Below the pieces are notes generated by a model that was given only the letters and a program-made list of their open reading frames with translations, did no database searches and had not been told where the DNA came from. This document shows, piece by piece, positions 1-6,414 of a stretch of DNA of 7,891 bases (the first letter of the stretch is position 1; each line of letters opens with the position of its first letter). The stretch lies in contig JAJYSD010000037.1 of assembly GCA_021793745.1 (NCBI GenBank), positions 1 to 7,891 on the forward strand. The letters are read 5' to 3'. This DNA is from Bacillota bacterium (GTDB taxonomy: Bacteria > Bacillota > Bacilli > Thermoactinomycetales > DSM-44946). The translations under genes were made by a program, and so were the position numbers.

Positions 1-630
1 CGGATCCAGGGAACCCTACGCTCGGTCAAGCGCCTCGACCGCATTGACGAGCTGATTGTTGTCGATGATGGGAGCCGGGACCGAACCGCTGCCATCGCCG
101 GACGTTATGCCGATCAGGTGGTTCGCCTCGGAAAACACCGGGGCAAGGGCGCTGCGTTGGCCGAAGGCATTCGGCATGCCCGGGGCGACATACTGCTGTT
201 TTTGGACGCCGATTTGGAGGAACATGCCAAGTTGTCCGGATCGCTCTTGGAACCCATTTTAAAGGGGGAGGCGGACATGACCATCGCCCGTTTTCCCGCT
301 CCGATCCGCAAGGGGGGATTCGGGCTGGTCAAGGGATTGGCCCGCTCAGGCGTCCGGCGGCTGACGGGGAAGACGATCCATGCCACCTTGTCGGGGCAAA
401 GGGCGCTGCGGCGCGAAGTGATCTCCCGGCTGTCATACTTCCCGATCGGTTTCGGCATTGAGTTGGGGTTGACCGTTCAGGCGCTTCGGGCCGGGTTTCG
501 GGTGCAGGAGGTCCCCCTTCCCATGCGTCACCGCGAAACCGGACGGGACCTTCGGGGGTTTCTGCACCGGGGGAAACAGTTTGTCGCCATCCTGCGTACG
601 TTGCTCCGCCTGTGGAGGCAGCCGGTATGA
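1..630 (+). CDS. Family 2 glycosyltransferase, 5'-truncated by window edge
   Basis: This is a GT-A fold family 2 glycosyltransferase of the dolichol-phosphate-mannose-synthase-like type, expected to be cytoplasmic or membrane-peripheral and to move a sugar from a nucleotide donor to a lipid or polymer acceptor. The frame is open from base 1 and 209 residues are visible. The nucleotide-binding motif VVDDGSRDRT lies at visible residues 20-29, GKHRGKGAAL at about 44-53, and the metal-binding DAD (in FLDADLEE) at 69-71. The C-terminal stretch with MRHRETGRDL and GFLHRGKQF is typical of this group. Probably only about 10-25 N-terminal residues are missing. No membrane segment is visible. The stop codon TGA (628-630) overlaps the next gene's ATG (ATGA), so the two genes are probably translationally coupled and act together on a cell-envelope glycan or glycolipid. 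The substrate cannot be read from the sequence. Confidence 0.9.
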   Translation, partial: RIQGTLRSVKRLDRIDELIVVDDGSRDRTAAIAGRYADQVVRLGKHRGKGAALAEGIRHARGDILLFLDADLEEHAKLSGSLLEPILKGEADMTIARFPAPIRKGGFGLVKGLARSGVRRLTGKTIHATLSGQRALRREVISRLSYFPIGFGIELGLTVQALRAGFRVQEVPLPMRHRETGRDLRGFLHRGKQFVAILRTLLRLWRQPV

Positions 631-1469
631 TCATGATGCTGTGGGTGTTGGGAACGGCGCTATTTTCCGTGGCCGCCGGCCGCTGGGGGGCGGATGTCGG
701 CAGCACCTTTCTGGCCGCCAAGGGCGTGACGACGGCCAATTTTCGGAGCGAGGTGATTCCGACCAGTTTCGGCGGGGTGATGGCGCTCCTCTATCTGTTT
801 GTGGTGTTGGTAGTGGTCGGCATTCCAAAGTTCTTTTTCCCCCTGTTTCCCGATGCGCTTTTCTTCGCGGTGCTGTTTGCGACGGGTGCCGTCACTTTTT
901 TGGGATGGCTGGATGATACCCTGGGGGATACCCACCCCAAGGGGTTTCGCGGCCATATCCGATCGCTGATCCGGGATCGACGCCTGACGACGGGGGGCTT
1001 GAAGGCCCTGGGAGGCGGGGTGGTGGCTGCCCTTTGTGCGGTGGTGTTCGCCCGGGGTATCGGGGAATGGGTCATGTTTTCGCTGTACATCGCCCTGACG
1101 ACCAACTGGCTCAATTTGCTGGATCTCCGGCCGGGGCGATGCCTCAAGTTTTATTTGGCGGCGGGAACCCTGCTGTTGATCCTTTCCCTGAACCGGGCGG
1201 AGACTCTCCTCTTTGTCCCCCTCTGGGGACTGGCGGTCGCATTGCTGAAGCAGGATCTGGCGGCCCGCGTCATGTTGGGGGACAGCGGCTCCAATCTGCT
1301 CGGCATACACTTGGCCCTGTGGTCCCTGAATATCCTTTCCCCCCAAGTCATCCTCGTACTTCTTGCGCTGCTGCTGGTCGGTCATTATTATGCGGAACGC
1401 CATTCCATCACGGAACGGATCGAACGGAGCCGCCTTCTGGGATATCTGGACCGGTTGGGCAGACAATAG
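627..1469 (+). CDS. Divergent MraY/WecA-like phospho-sugar transferase (membrane)
   Basis: A 280-residue polytopic membrane protein of the glycosyltransferase 4 / MraY-WecA superfamily, which transfers phospho-sugars from UDP-sugars to polyprenyl phosphate. Hydrophobic segments lie at roughly residues 3-18, 48-66, 76-95, 127-146, 148-164, 175-188, 193-208 and 238-253. Superfamily marks are the aspartate pair in GWLDDTLGD (D96, D97, with D101), the Asn-rich loop TNWLNLLDLRPGR (159-171) in place of the classical NLTDGLDGL, and LGDSGS (217-222) for the conserved GD-x-GS. The HHH cluster of true MraY is not seen; only H253 and H259 lie near that position. This is therefore not the essential MraY, and its sugar and lipid substrates are unknown. 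Start ATG 627 is chosen because GGAGG (614-618) sits 8 bases upstream; GTG 612 and ATG 633 are also in frame but less well placed. It overlaps the preceding glycosyltransferase by 4 bases. Confidence 0.85.
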   Translation: MIMMLWVLGTALFSVAAGRWGADVGSTFLAAKGVTTANFRSEVIPTSFGGVMALLYLFVVLVVVGIPKFFFPLFPDALFFAVLFATGAVTFLGWLDDTLGDTHPKGFRGHIRSLIRDRRLTTGGLKALGGGVVAALCAVVFARGIGEWVMFSLYIALTTNWLNLLDLRPGRCLKFYLAAGTLLLILSLNRAETLLFVPLWGLAVALLKQDLAARVMLGDSGSNLLGIHLALWSLNILSPQVILVLLALLLVGHYYAERHSITERIERSRLLGYLDRLGRQ

Positions 1470-1499
1470 ATGCCCAATGGGGGACGAAAGAGGGATGCG

Positions 1500-1519
1500 C
1501 CCGCCTCTTTGGCGGGTTT
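1500..1519 (+). terminator. Rho-independent terminator after the glycosyltransferase pair
   Basis: A perfect 6-bp GC stem CCCGCC (1500-1505) / GGCGGG (1511-1516) with loop TCTTT is followed by TTT on the plus strand, 31 bases after the stop of the MraY-like gene. The U-tract is short (3 bases), so strength is uncertain. An alternative 7-bp stem AAAGAGG (1487-1493) / CCTCTTT (1504-1510) overlaps it and could serve the converging minus-strand superoxide dismutase gene, whose stop is at 1519-1521. On that strand no U-run directly follows the GC stem. Confidence 0.65.
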
Positions 1520-2535
1520 CAGTAGGGCTTCCACCTCAACCGGCGGGCCTTCAGGTATCGGCGGCTGACGGCGGGCCAGTTGACCACGTTCCACCATGCA
1601 TCGATATACGCTTTCCGGTTGTTTTGATACTTCAGGTAATAGGCGTGTTCCCAGACATCCAGGGGCAGCAGGGGGACCACATCCCATTGGGAGAGGTTTT
1701 GATGTTTTTCCGCCTGCAGGATTTCCAACCGGTGCGCACGGGGAGACCAAACCAGGATGGCCCATCCGGATCCCTCCACCTTTTCGGCCGCCTGGGAAAA
1801 GTGATGCTTAAAGGCGGGAAAACTGCCGAAATCCCGGATTATCTGTTTCCTGAGGGCACCGGAGGGCTCGCCCCCTCCCCGGGGGCTCATCGTGCTCCAG
1901 AACAGGGTGTGCAGGTAGTGGCCGGCGCCGTTGAAGGCCGCTTCCCGCTCCCAATGTTTGATCAGATCAAAATTGCCCGTCCGGCGCGCCTGGAACATCA
2001 TCCGTTCCGCCTTGTTGAGGCCGTCTACATAACTCTTGTGGTGCTTGTCGTGATGGAGGCGCATCGTTTTTTCGTCGATATGGGGCTCCAGGGCATCGTA
2101 GGGGTAGGGAAGGGGAGGAAGGGTGTGTCCGCCGATGGGCACGGGATTGAGACGAACGGGTTTGTTTGCAGAGGAGTCCCACTCTTCTGAAGAGCGGGAT
2201 TCCCCGGCAAGGGATCCCGAAGAGGAGGATTCCCGCAAAGCCTCTCCTTCGCTGCGAATGCCTGCGGCGGAGGAAGCCGGGATTTTCGACAGAAAGCTTT
2301 GAAGCCGCTGATGGCTGTACCAGGCTTTTTTCATCAAGTCGTACAGCAGGAGGGGATGGTCCTCGCTGTGGCGGCTCATTTTTTCCAGGGCCTTCAGCTG
2401 GCGGTACAATCCCTCCATCTCCTTATTGCCTGCGGCCAGGGACTCGCTCAGCAGGATCCGGCCGCGGTGGGCAAAGGAGCGAATGGCCCGTTTGATTGAT
2501 TCCGCATGGATATCTCCGGCAGGATCATAAAACAT
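1519..2535 (-). CDS. Fe/Mn superoxide dismutase, SodF-like, with long N-terminal extension
   Basis: Superoxide dismutase of the Fe/Mn family, converting superoxide to oxygen and hydrogen peroxide; no signal peptide is seen, so it is probably cytoplasmic. It has 338 residues against about 200 for a standard enzyme. The catalytic domain starts near residue 136 (GGHTLPPLPYPYDALEPHID). All four metal ligands are visible: H161 (LHHDKHH), H209 (LHTLFW), D293 and H297 (DVWEHAYY). Y169 matches the active-site tyrosine. The outer-sphere glutamine is in the C-terminal half (Q279, in EKHQNLS) and Gly (G205) occupies the N-terminal position, the pattern of Mn-type or cambialistic enzymes. Residues 1-85 look helical and charged; 86-125 form a Ser/Glu/Gly-rich linker. 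Bacillus SodF also has an N-terminal extension, shorter as I recall (about 281 residues in all). The start ATG (2533-2535) has an AGAAGGGG-type ribosome site 5 bases upstream. It lies 81 bases downstream of the DUF2627 gene on the same strand, with no clear terminator between. Confidence 0.93.
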   Translation of the reverse strand: MFYDPAGDIHAESIKRAIRSFAHRGRILLSESLAAGNKEMEGLYRQLKALEKMSRHSEDHPLLLYDLMKKAWYSHQRLQSFLSKIPASSAAGIRSEGEALRESSSSGSLAGESRSSEEWDSSANKPVRLNPVPIGGHTLPPLPYPYDALEPHIDEKTMRLHHDKHHKSYVDGLNKAERMMFQARRTGNFDLIKHWEREAAFNGAGHYLHTLFWSTMSPRGGGEPSGALRKQIIRDFGSFPAFKHHFSQAAEKVEGSGWAILVWSPRAHRLEILQAEKHQNLSQWDVVPLLPLDVWEHAYYLKYQNNRKAYIDAWWNVVNWPAVSRRYLKARRLRWKPY

Positions 2536-2549
2536 GGCAACCCCTTCTT

Positions 2550-2579
2550 TGCACAGGATTTACCGTTAGCCTATGTGCA
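2550..2579 (-). promoter_or_regulatory. Imperfect dyad/hairpin just upstream of the SOD ribosome site
   Basis: TGCACAGG (2550-2557) pairs with CCTATGTGCA (2570-2579) as an 8-bp stem with one bulged base and a 12-base loop. It ends directly next to the SOD ribosome binding site on the minus strand. It could be a protein operator or an mRNA hairpin. It does not resemble the Fur/PerR or MntR boxes known from Bacillus. Function is unknown, and a chance origin is possible. Confidence 0.3.
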
Positions 2580-2616
2580 GAGGCTCAGGGATGTTCCCGC
2601 CCGCCGGAGGCCGGTT

Positions 2617-2862
2617 TTACTCCTTTTTTCTCTGGAGTTTCGGCTGGATCTTGTTCCGCTTGGCGTCCCGGTGGAAGATAAACCCCCCGAGAAATGCCAC
2701 ACCGATCAGAAAAAGGGTGAGTCCGCCGAAGAAGGATAGCCAATCAAAGCCGCGACCGGCCATGTAATCGAAAAATACGTCACGCATCCAGGTCCACCCG
2801 TAGACTCCGATGGCACCGGGAATACAAAGGATCAGAATCGCGATGACGCGTTGGAAAACCAT
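2617..2862 (-). CDS. yqzF: DUF2627 family small membrane protein (YqzF-like)
   Basis: An 81-residue protein with two hydrophobic segments, about residues 3-21 ([19 protein letters not shown]) and 42-63, a short intervening loop with [12 protein letters not shown], and a basic C-terminal tail (HRDAKRNK...QRKKE) that should face the cytoplasm. It matches the DUF2627/YqzF family of Bacillales, whose function is unknown. In B. subtilis yqzF lies next to bkdR, and that neighbourhood is kept here, with the two genes divergent. The start is ATG 2860-2862; a longer reading upstream in the same frame would run antisense through the start of bkdR and is not credible. Upstream GGGCGGGTGG gives a modest ribosome site. 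The SOD gene follows 81 bases downstream, so the two may be co-transcribed. The gene assignment rests on sequence resemblance plus synteny. Confidence 0.85.
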   Translation of the reverse strand: MVFQRVIAILILCIPGAIGVYGWTWMRDVFFDYMAGRGFDWLSFFGGLTLFLIGVAFLGGFIFHRDAKRNKIQPKLQRKKE

Positions 2863-2997
2863 GGTTCCACCCGCCCTTTCGTTTTTCCTGCCAACATAAT
2901 GGTACCTTATTTCCCGGCCATCCGCCATCGCGTTCCGGATGTGGTAAGATGGAACCGGGTAAAACTTGGTCGATTGGCGCTGAAAGGGGGGAACCCG
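2863..2997. promoter_or_regulatory. Divergent intergenic region between yqzF and bkdR
   Basis: This 135-base gap must hold the start signals for both divergent genes, yet I find no convincing sigma-A promoter. TAAGAT (2945-2950) and CATAAT (2895-2900) on the plus strand resemble -10 boxes but lack a -35 at proper spacing. There is no copy of the CTGCAA-N4-TTGCAG palindrome found before bcd, so direct BkdR autoregulation through that site is not suggested. The bkdR ribosome site AAAGGGGGG lies at 2983-2991. Confidence 0.4.
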
Positions 2998-5061
2998 ATG
3001 GAGCGTTTTCTGATTGTCGGCGGCGACCCGGGCGGAGCCGCCCTGCTCCGGGCACTGGATCAGATGGACCGGGTGAAGGTGGTGGGTGTCGTCGCCTCCG
3101 ATCCCCGTGCTCCGGCCTTCGTCGAGGCCCAGAACCGGGGAATTCCCGTCGGTACGGATCCGGAACCCTTTATCCATCCCCTTCCCGATGTCATTATCCA
3201 GCTGTCGGAACAGCCGGACTTGGCCGACCTTCTGCCTGTGCGGGGGGACGGAAAGAAGCCCCTTTTGATTGTCGGAGCGGTCAGCCGGGTGCTGGTGCAA
3301 CTCATCGAGGAAAAGGAGAAATGGTTTCAGGCGTGGCGGATGGGCCAGGGGGAGTTGCACACGATCATCGACTCTACCCATGACGGGATGATCGCCGTCA
3401 ACCGGAAGGGAGAAATCACCCTGTTTAACCGTTCCGCCGAACGGTTGATGGGAATGAAGGCCAGGGATGTGATCGGAAAACCGGTCACCGAGGCGGTTCC
3501 CGGTACCGGATTAGATCGGGTGCTCAGAACCGGACGCGCCGAACTCAACCGTCAGCAGGAGCTGCCCAACGGGGTGAAGATCGTGACCAACCGGGTTCCG
3601 GTGAAGGACCGGTCCGGCCGCGTGATCGGCGTCGTCGCGGTATTCCGGGATATCACGGAAGTGCTGGCGTTGACCAAGCAGGTGACGGACCTGGAGTCGA
3701 TGAAGAGCCTGCTCCAGGCGATCATCGACTCGTCGGACGAGGCGATCTCCGTGGTGGACTCGAAGGGCATCGGAATTTTGATCAATCCGGCCTACACGCG
3801 CTTGACGGGACTGCCGCCGGAGGAAGTGATCGGAAAGCCCGCCGATGCGGACATTTCCGAAGGGGAAAGCATGCACATGAAGGTGCTGAAAACCCGGAAG
3901 CCGGTTCGGGGCGTCCCGATGAAGGTGGGTCCCAACCGGAAGGACGTCGTGGTCAACGTCGCGCCGATCATAGTGGAGGGGGAGCTGAAGGGGAGCGTCG
4001 GCATCATCCACGACATGTCGGAGATCAAGCGGCTCAACCGGGAGTTGGAACGGGCCCGGCGGATCATCCGCACCCTGGAGGCCAAGTATACCTTCGACGA
4101 CATCATCGGTGAAAGCGAAGGGATGCGTATGGCCATCGACCAAGCCCGCCAGGCGGCTCGAACCCGGGCGACGGTATTGCTTCGCGGAGAATCCGGAACC
4201 GGGAAGGAGCTGTTCGCCCACGCCATCCACAATGACAGCGATCGGAAGTTTCATCAGTTTGTCCGCGTCAATTGTGCAGCTATCTCGGAATCCCTGTTGG
4301 AGAGCGAGCTTTTCGGCTATGAGGAGGGCGCCTTTACGGGGGCACGTCCGGGAGGAAAAAAGGGATTGTTTGAGGAGGCGAGCGGAGGAACGATCTTCCT
4401 CGACGAGATCGGGGAACTGGCCCCCAACATCCAGGCGAAACTGCTTCGGGTGTTACAGGAAAAAGAAGTGATTCGGGTTGGGGGGACTCGTCCGATTTCC
4501 GTGGATGTCCGGGTGATCGCCGCCACCAATGTTCATCTGGAAAAGGCGATCCAGGAAAAGCGGTTCCGCGAGGACCTCTATTATCGGCTCAACGTGCTTC
4601 CGATCTCGATTCCGCCCCTGCGCTTTCGCAAGGAGGATTTGCCCCTTTTGGCGATCCACCTGATCAAAAAGTTTAATCAGGAATACGGGCGCAACGTGGA
4701 AGCGATCGATGACGAAGCGGTCCGGGTGTTGATGGATTACGACTGGCCGGGGAATGTGCGGGAGTTGGAAAACGTGTTGGGCCGGGCGATGATCAATATG
4801 AATTTCAGCGAACGGCGGATGAAGAGAGAGCACCTTCCCCCGCTTTTCGGATCGGCGATCAACCGGGCGACAGGTCCCGAAATCTCCGAAGAGCCCGGCG
4901 AAGATACGGAGAGCCTGCAGGAGGTGTTGGCCCGGACGGAGCGGGAGTATATCGAAAGGGTGTACCGGGCCTGCCGCGGAAACAAGACGGAGACGGCCCG
5001 GCGGTTGGGGATCTCGGTGCGAAATCTGTATTACAAGTTGGAGCGCTATGGAATCGGATGA
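2998..5061 (+). CDS. bkdR: Sigma-54-dependent transcriptional activator BkdR
   Basis: A bacterial enhancer-binding protein of 687 residues (B. subtilis BkdR is about 692) expected to activate branched-chain amino acid catabolism with sigma-54 (SigL). Domains in order: a Rossmann-like N-terminus with [12 protein letters not shown] (6-17) to about residue 105; PAS 1 about 118-222; PAS 2 about 235-345; a short helical linker; an AAA+ domain about 366-600; and a Fis-type helix-turn-helix at 660-683 ([20 protein letters not shown]). AAA+ motifs are complete: Walker A GESGTGKE (397-404), sigma-54 contact loop GAFTGA (444-449), Walker B GGTIFLDE (463-470), arginine-finger region REDLYYRLN (524-532) and sensor [10 protein letters not shown] (583-590). 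It should therefore bind ATP and remodel sigma-54 polymerase. Start ATG 2998 is preferred (AAAGGGGGG six bases upstream); ATG 2851 in frame would overlap yqzF and adds a non-family extension. The PAS or N-terminal domain presumably senses the inducer, but no ligand can be read. Only 258 bases separate it from bcd, with its likely binding sites just after its stop. Confidence 0.93.
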   Translation: MERFLIVGGDPGGAALLRALDQMDRVKVVGVVASDPRAPAFVEAQNRGIPVGTDPEPFIHPLPDVIIQLSEQPDLADLLPVRGDGKKPLLIVGAVSRVLVQLIEEKEKWFQAWRMGQGELHTIIDSTHDGMIAVNRKGEITLFNRSAERLMGMKARDVIGKPVTEAVPGTGLDRVLRTGRAELNRQQELPNGVKIVTNRVPVKDRSGRVIGVVAVFRDITEVLALTKQVTDLESMKSLLQAIIDSSDEAISVVDSKGIGILINPAYTRLTGLPPEEVIGKPADADISEGESMHMKVLKTRKPVRGVPMKVGPNRKDVVVNVAPIIVEGELKGSVGIIHDMSEIKRLNRELERARRIIRTLEAKYTFDDIIGESEGMRMAIDQARQAARTRATVLLRGESGTGKELFAHAIHNDSDRKFHQFVRVNCAAISESLLESELFGYEEGAFTGARPGGKKGLFEEASGGTIFLDEIGELAPNIQAKLLRVLQEKEVIRVGGTRPISVDVRVIAATNVHLEKAIQEKRFREDLYYRLNVLPISIPPLRFRKEDLPLLAIHLIKKFNQEYGRNVEAIDDEAVRVLMDYDWPGNVRELENVLGRAMINMNFSERRMKREHLPPLFGSAINRATGPEISEEPGEDTESLQEVLARTEREYIERVYRACRGNKTETARRLGISVRNLYYKLERYGIG

Positions 5062-5064
5062 GAG

Positions 5065-5088
5065 TTTCCTGCAAAAAATTGCAGGAAA
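5065..5088. promoter_or_regulatory. Putative BkdR enhancer site 1 (inverted repeat)
   Basis: A perfect inverted repeat with 10-base arms TTTCCTGCAA (5065-5074) and TTGCAGGAAA (5079-5088) around AAAA. It begins 3 bases after the bkdR stop. Its 16-bp core (5069-5084) has the form CTGCAA-N4-TTGCAG, shared with site 2. The centre lies about 145 bases upstream of the predicted sigma-54 transcript start, a usual distance for enhancer-binding proteins. It is not a terminator: the downstream flank on the plus strand is an A-tract, and no T-tract follows on the minus strand. Assignment to BkdR is inferred from position and symmetry. Confidence 0.7.
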
Positions 5089-5103
5089 AAAACCGCAGAT
5101 CCC

Positions 5104-5119
5104 CTGCAAAATTTTGCAG
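5104..5119. promoter_or_regulatory. Putative BkdR enhancer site 2 (perfect palindrome)
   Basis: CTGCAAAATTTTGCAG is a perfect 16-bp palindrome with the same CTGCAA-N4-TTGCAG form as site 1, 35 bp centre to centre from it and about 110 bases upstream of the predicted bcd transcript start. Two like sites at this distance from a -24/-12 promoter are what a dimeric Fis-type helix-turn-helix activator would use to oligomerise before looping to the polymerase. Confidence 0.72.
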
Positions 5120-5194
5120 AGTACCCTTTGTCCCACAGGGCTTCCGGGGCTTCCTTCGACGAGAATGAGACCCATTGTACGATGCCCGGCGGTG

Positions 5195-5212
5195 TTGGCA
5201 TGGGAATTGCTT
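5195..5212 (+). promoter_or_regulatory. Sigma-54 (SigL) -24/-12 promoter of bcd
   Basis: TTGGCATGGGAATTGCTT matches the sigma-54 consensus TTGGCAC-N5-TTGCW at all key positions: GG at 5197-5198 and GC at 5209-5210, twelve bases apart. The only departure in the -24 box is T for C after TTGGCA. Transcription is predicted to start near 5222, giving a leader of about 98 bases before bcd. The upstream neighbour encodes a sigma-54 activator, which supports the call strongly. Confidence 0.9.
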
Positions 5213-5229
5213 ATTTTGCATGGGGGCAT

Positions 5230-5307
5230 ATGCTTTCGCCAACACTAAAGGTGGTAATTGATGGAATGATGGAAGCGCTTCCGCGCTCGATGGTCGATGT
5301 GAGCTGA
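5230..5307 (+). other. Possible 25-codon leader ORF upstream of bcd
   Basis: An ATG at 5230, about 8 bases after the predicted sigma-54 start, opens 25 codons that end in TGA at 5305-5307, inside the bcd ribosome site (GAGGAGGG, 5306-5313) and 12 bases before the bcd ATG. Eight of the 25 residues are Leu, Val or Ile. GGGGG (5222-5226) three bases upstream is a poor, very 5'-terminal ribosome site. It could be a leader peptide or coupling element, or chance. I do not recognise the peptide. Confidence 0.25.
5270..5283. promoter_or_regulatory. cre-like palindrome in the bcd leader
   Basis: TGGAAGCGCTTCCG contains the perfect 12-bp palindrome GGAAGCGCTTCC (5271-5282) and matches 8 of the 11 fixed positions of the CcpA cre consensus TGWAANCGNTNWCA. 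It lies at about +49 to +62 from the predicted transcript start, where a bound repressor could act as a roadblock. An overlapping alternative is an RNA hairpin AGCGC-TTCC-GCGCT (5274-5287) about 20 bases upstream of the ribosome site. CcpA control is inference. Confidence 0.4.
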
Positions 5308-5319
5308 GGAGGGATACAG

Positions 5320-6414
5320 ATGAAGTGGTTTGATTATATGGAGCGGTATGATTTTGAGCAATTGCTCTTGTGTCAGGACAAAAATTCCGGTTTGAAGGCG
5401 ATCATCGCCATCCACGATACCACCCTGGGGCCGGCTCTGGGCGGGGTGCGCATGTGGACCTATGAATCGGAAGACGAGGCGATTCTCGACGCCCTGCGCC
5501 TGGCCCGAGGGATGACCTACAAAGCGGCGGCTGCCGGCTTGAATCTGGGGGGTGGAAAGACGGTCATCATCGGGGATCCCCGGAAGGATAAGAGCGAAGC
5601 GATGTTCCGGGCCCTCGGCCGCTTTATCCAGGGGTTGAACGGCCGCTACATCACGGCGGAGGATGTGGGGACGACGGAGGAGGACATGGATATCATTCAC
5701 CAGGAAACCCGGTATGTCACCGGGGTCTCTCCGGCCTTCGGCTCCAGCGGAAATCCTTCTCCCGTCACCGCTTACGGCGTGTACCGGGGGATGAAAGCCG
5801 CCGCCAAGGTCGCCTTCGGCAGCGATTCCCTGAAGGGAAAAACCGTGGCGGTGCAGGGGGTGGGAAGCGTCGCCTACAACCTGTGCAAACATTTGCATGA
5901 GGAAGGCGCCCGCCTCATCGTCACCGATATCGTTCAGGAAAACGTGGAACGGGCTGTGCGCGACTTTGGCGCCGAATCGGTGGAGCCGGACAAGATTTAC
6001 GACGTGGAGTGCGATATCTTCTCTCCCTGCGCCCTGGGTGCGATTATCAATGACGAAACGATTCCCCGCCTTAAGTGCCGGGTGGTCGCCGGGTCGGCCA
6101 ACAACCAGCTGAAGGAAGAGCGGCATGGGGATCGGCTTCACGAGATGGGCATTACTTATGTGCCGGATTATGTCATCAACGCCGGAGGCGTGATCAATGT
6201 GGCCGATGAATTGCTCGGCTACAACCGGGATCGCGCGATGAAGAAGGTAGAGACCATTTACGACAATGTGCTGCGGGTCTTCGAGATCGCCGAGCGAGAT
6301 GGTATTCCTTCCTATCAAGCGGCGGATCGGATGGCGGAGGAGCGGATCGAAAGCCTGGCCCGTTCCCGGAGCACGTTTTTGCAAAACGGACGCCACATCC
6401 TGAACATGGGCTAA
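5320..6414 (+). CDS. bcd: Leucine dehydrogenase (branched-chain amino acid dehydrogenase)
   Basis: NAD-dependent oxidative deamination of Leu, Ile and Val to their 2-oxo acids with release of ammonium; cytoplasmic, octameric in the Bacillus family. It has 364 residues, the family's usual length, and aligns from the first residues with Geobacillus leucine dehydrogenase as remembered ([20 protein letters not shown]). Substrate-binding K68 (GMTYKAA) and catalytic K80 (GGGKTVI) are at the textbook positions, with D115 in AEDVGT. The dinucleotide fold has GVGSVA (180-185) and an acidic D203 ending the second strand, favouring NAD over NADP. ATG 5320 is preceded by GAGGAGGG with a 6-base gap, a strong site. 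It is predicted to be driven by the sigma-54 promoter at 5195-5212; read-through from bkdR is also possible since no terminator lies between. In B. subtilis ptb precedes and buk follows this gene; neither is present here. Confidence 0.97.
   Translation: MKWFDYMERYDFEQLLLCQDKNSGLKAIIAIHDTTLGPALGGVRMWTYESEDEAILDALRLARGMTYKAAAAGLNLGGGKTVIIGDPRKDKSEAMFRALGRFIQGLNGRYITAEDVGTTEEDMDIIHQETRYVTGVSPAFGSSGNPSPVTAYGVYRGMKAAAKVAFGSDSLKGKTVAVQGVGSVAYNLCKHLHEEGARLIVTDIVQENVERAVRDFGAESVEPDKIYDVECDIFSPCALGAIINDETIPRLKCRVVAGSANNQLKEERHGDRLHEMGITYVPDYVINAGGVINVADELLGYNRDRAMKKVETIYDNVLRVFEIAERDGIPSYQAADRMAEERIESLARSRSTFLQNGRHILNMG

Noticed and set aside
660..1466. 268-codon open frame antisense to the MraY-like gene, and a 275-codon plus-strand frame at 1363-2190 over the SOD
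   Set aside because: Both shadow well-supported genes, have low-complexity translations and lack recognisable motifs or sensible starts.
2880..2894. TTGGCA on the minus strand upstream of yqzF as a second sigma-54 promoter
   Set aside because: At the -12 position the sequence reads CGA rather than TGC, so the second box is absent.
2851..2997. Longer bkdR start at ATG 2851 adding 49 residues
   Set aside because: The extension overlaps the yqzF start antisense, has no good ribosome site and does not resemble the BkdR N-terminus. ATG 2998 has a strong ribosome site and gives the expected length.
2862..3381. Upstream extension of the yqzF frame on the minus strand
   Set aside because: It would run antisense through the start of bkdR. 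The 81-residue form from ATG 2862 has the right family length.
5065..5095. Terminator for bkdR formed by the inverted repeat after its stop
   Set aside because: The stem is followed by an A-tract on the plus strand rather than a T-tract. Symmetry and similarity to the second palindrome favour an operator.
5077..5125. CodY box (AATTTTCNGAAAATT-like) in the bkdR-bcd gap
   Set aside because: The best alignment I could make matches only about 9 of 15 positions, and the symmetry is better explained by the CTGCAA-N4-TTGCAG pair.
5245..6396. 383-codon open frame antisense to bcd
   Set aside because: It mirrors a fully recognised leucine dehydrogenase, and its His/Pro/Arg-rich translation has no family features. 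Long antisense frames are expected from GC-rich codon use.
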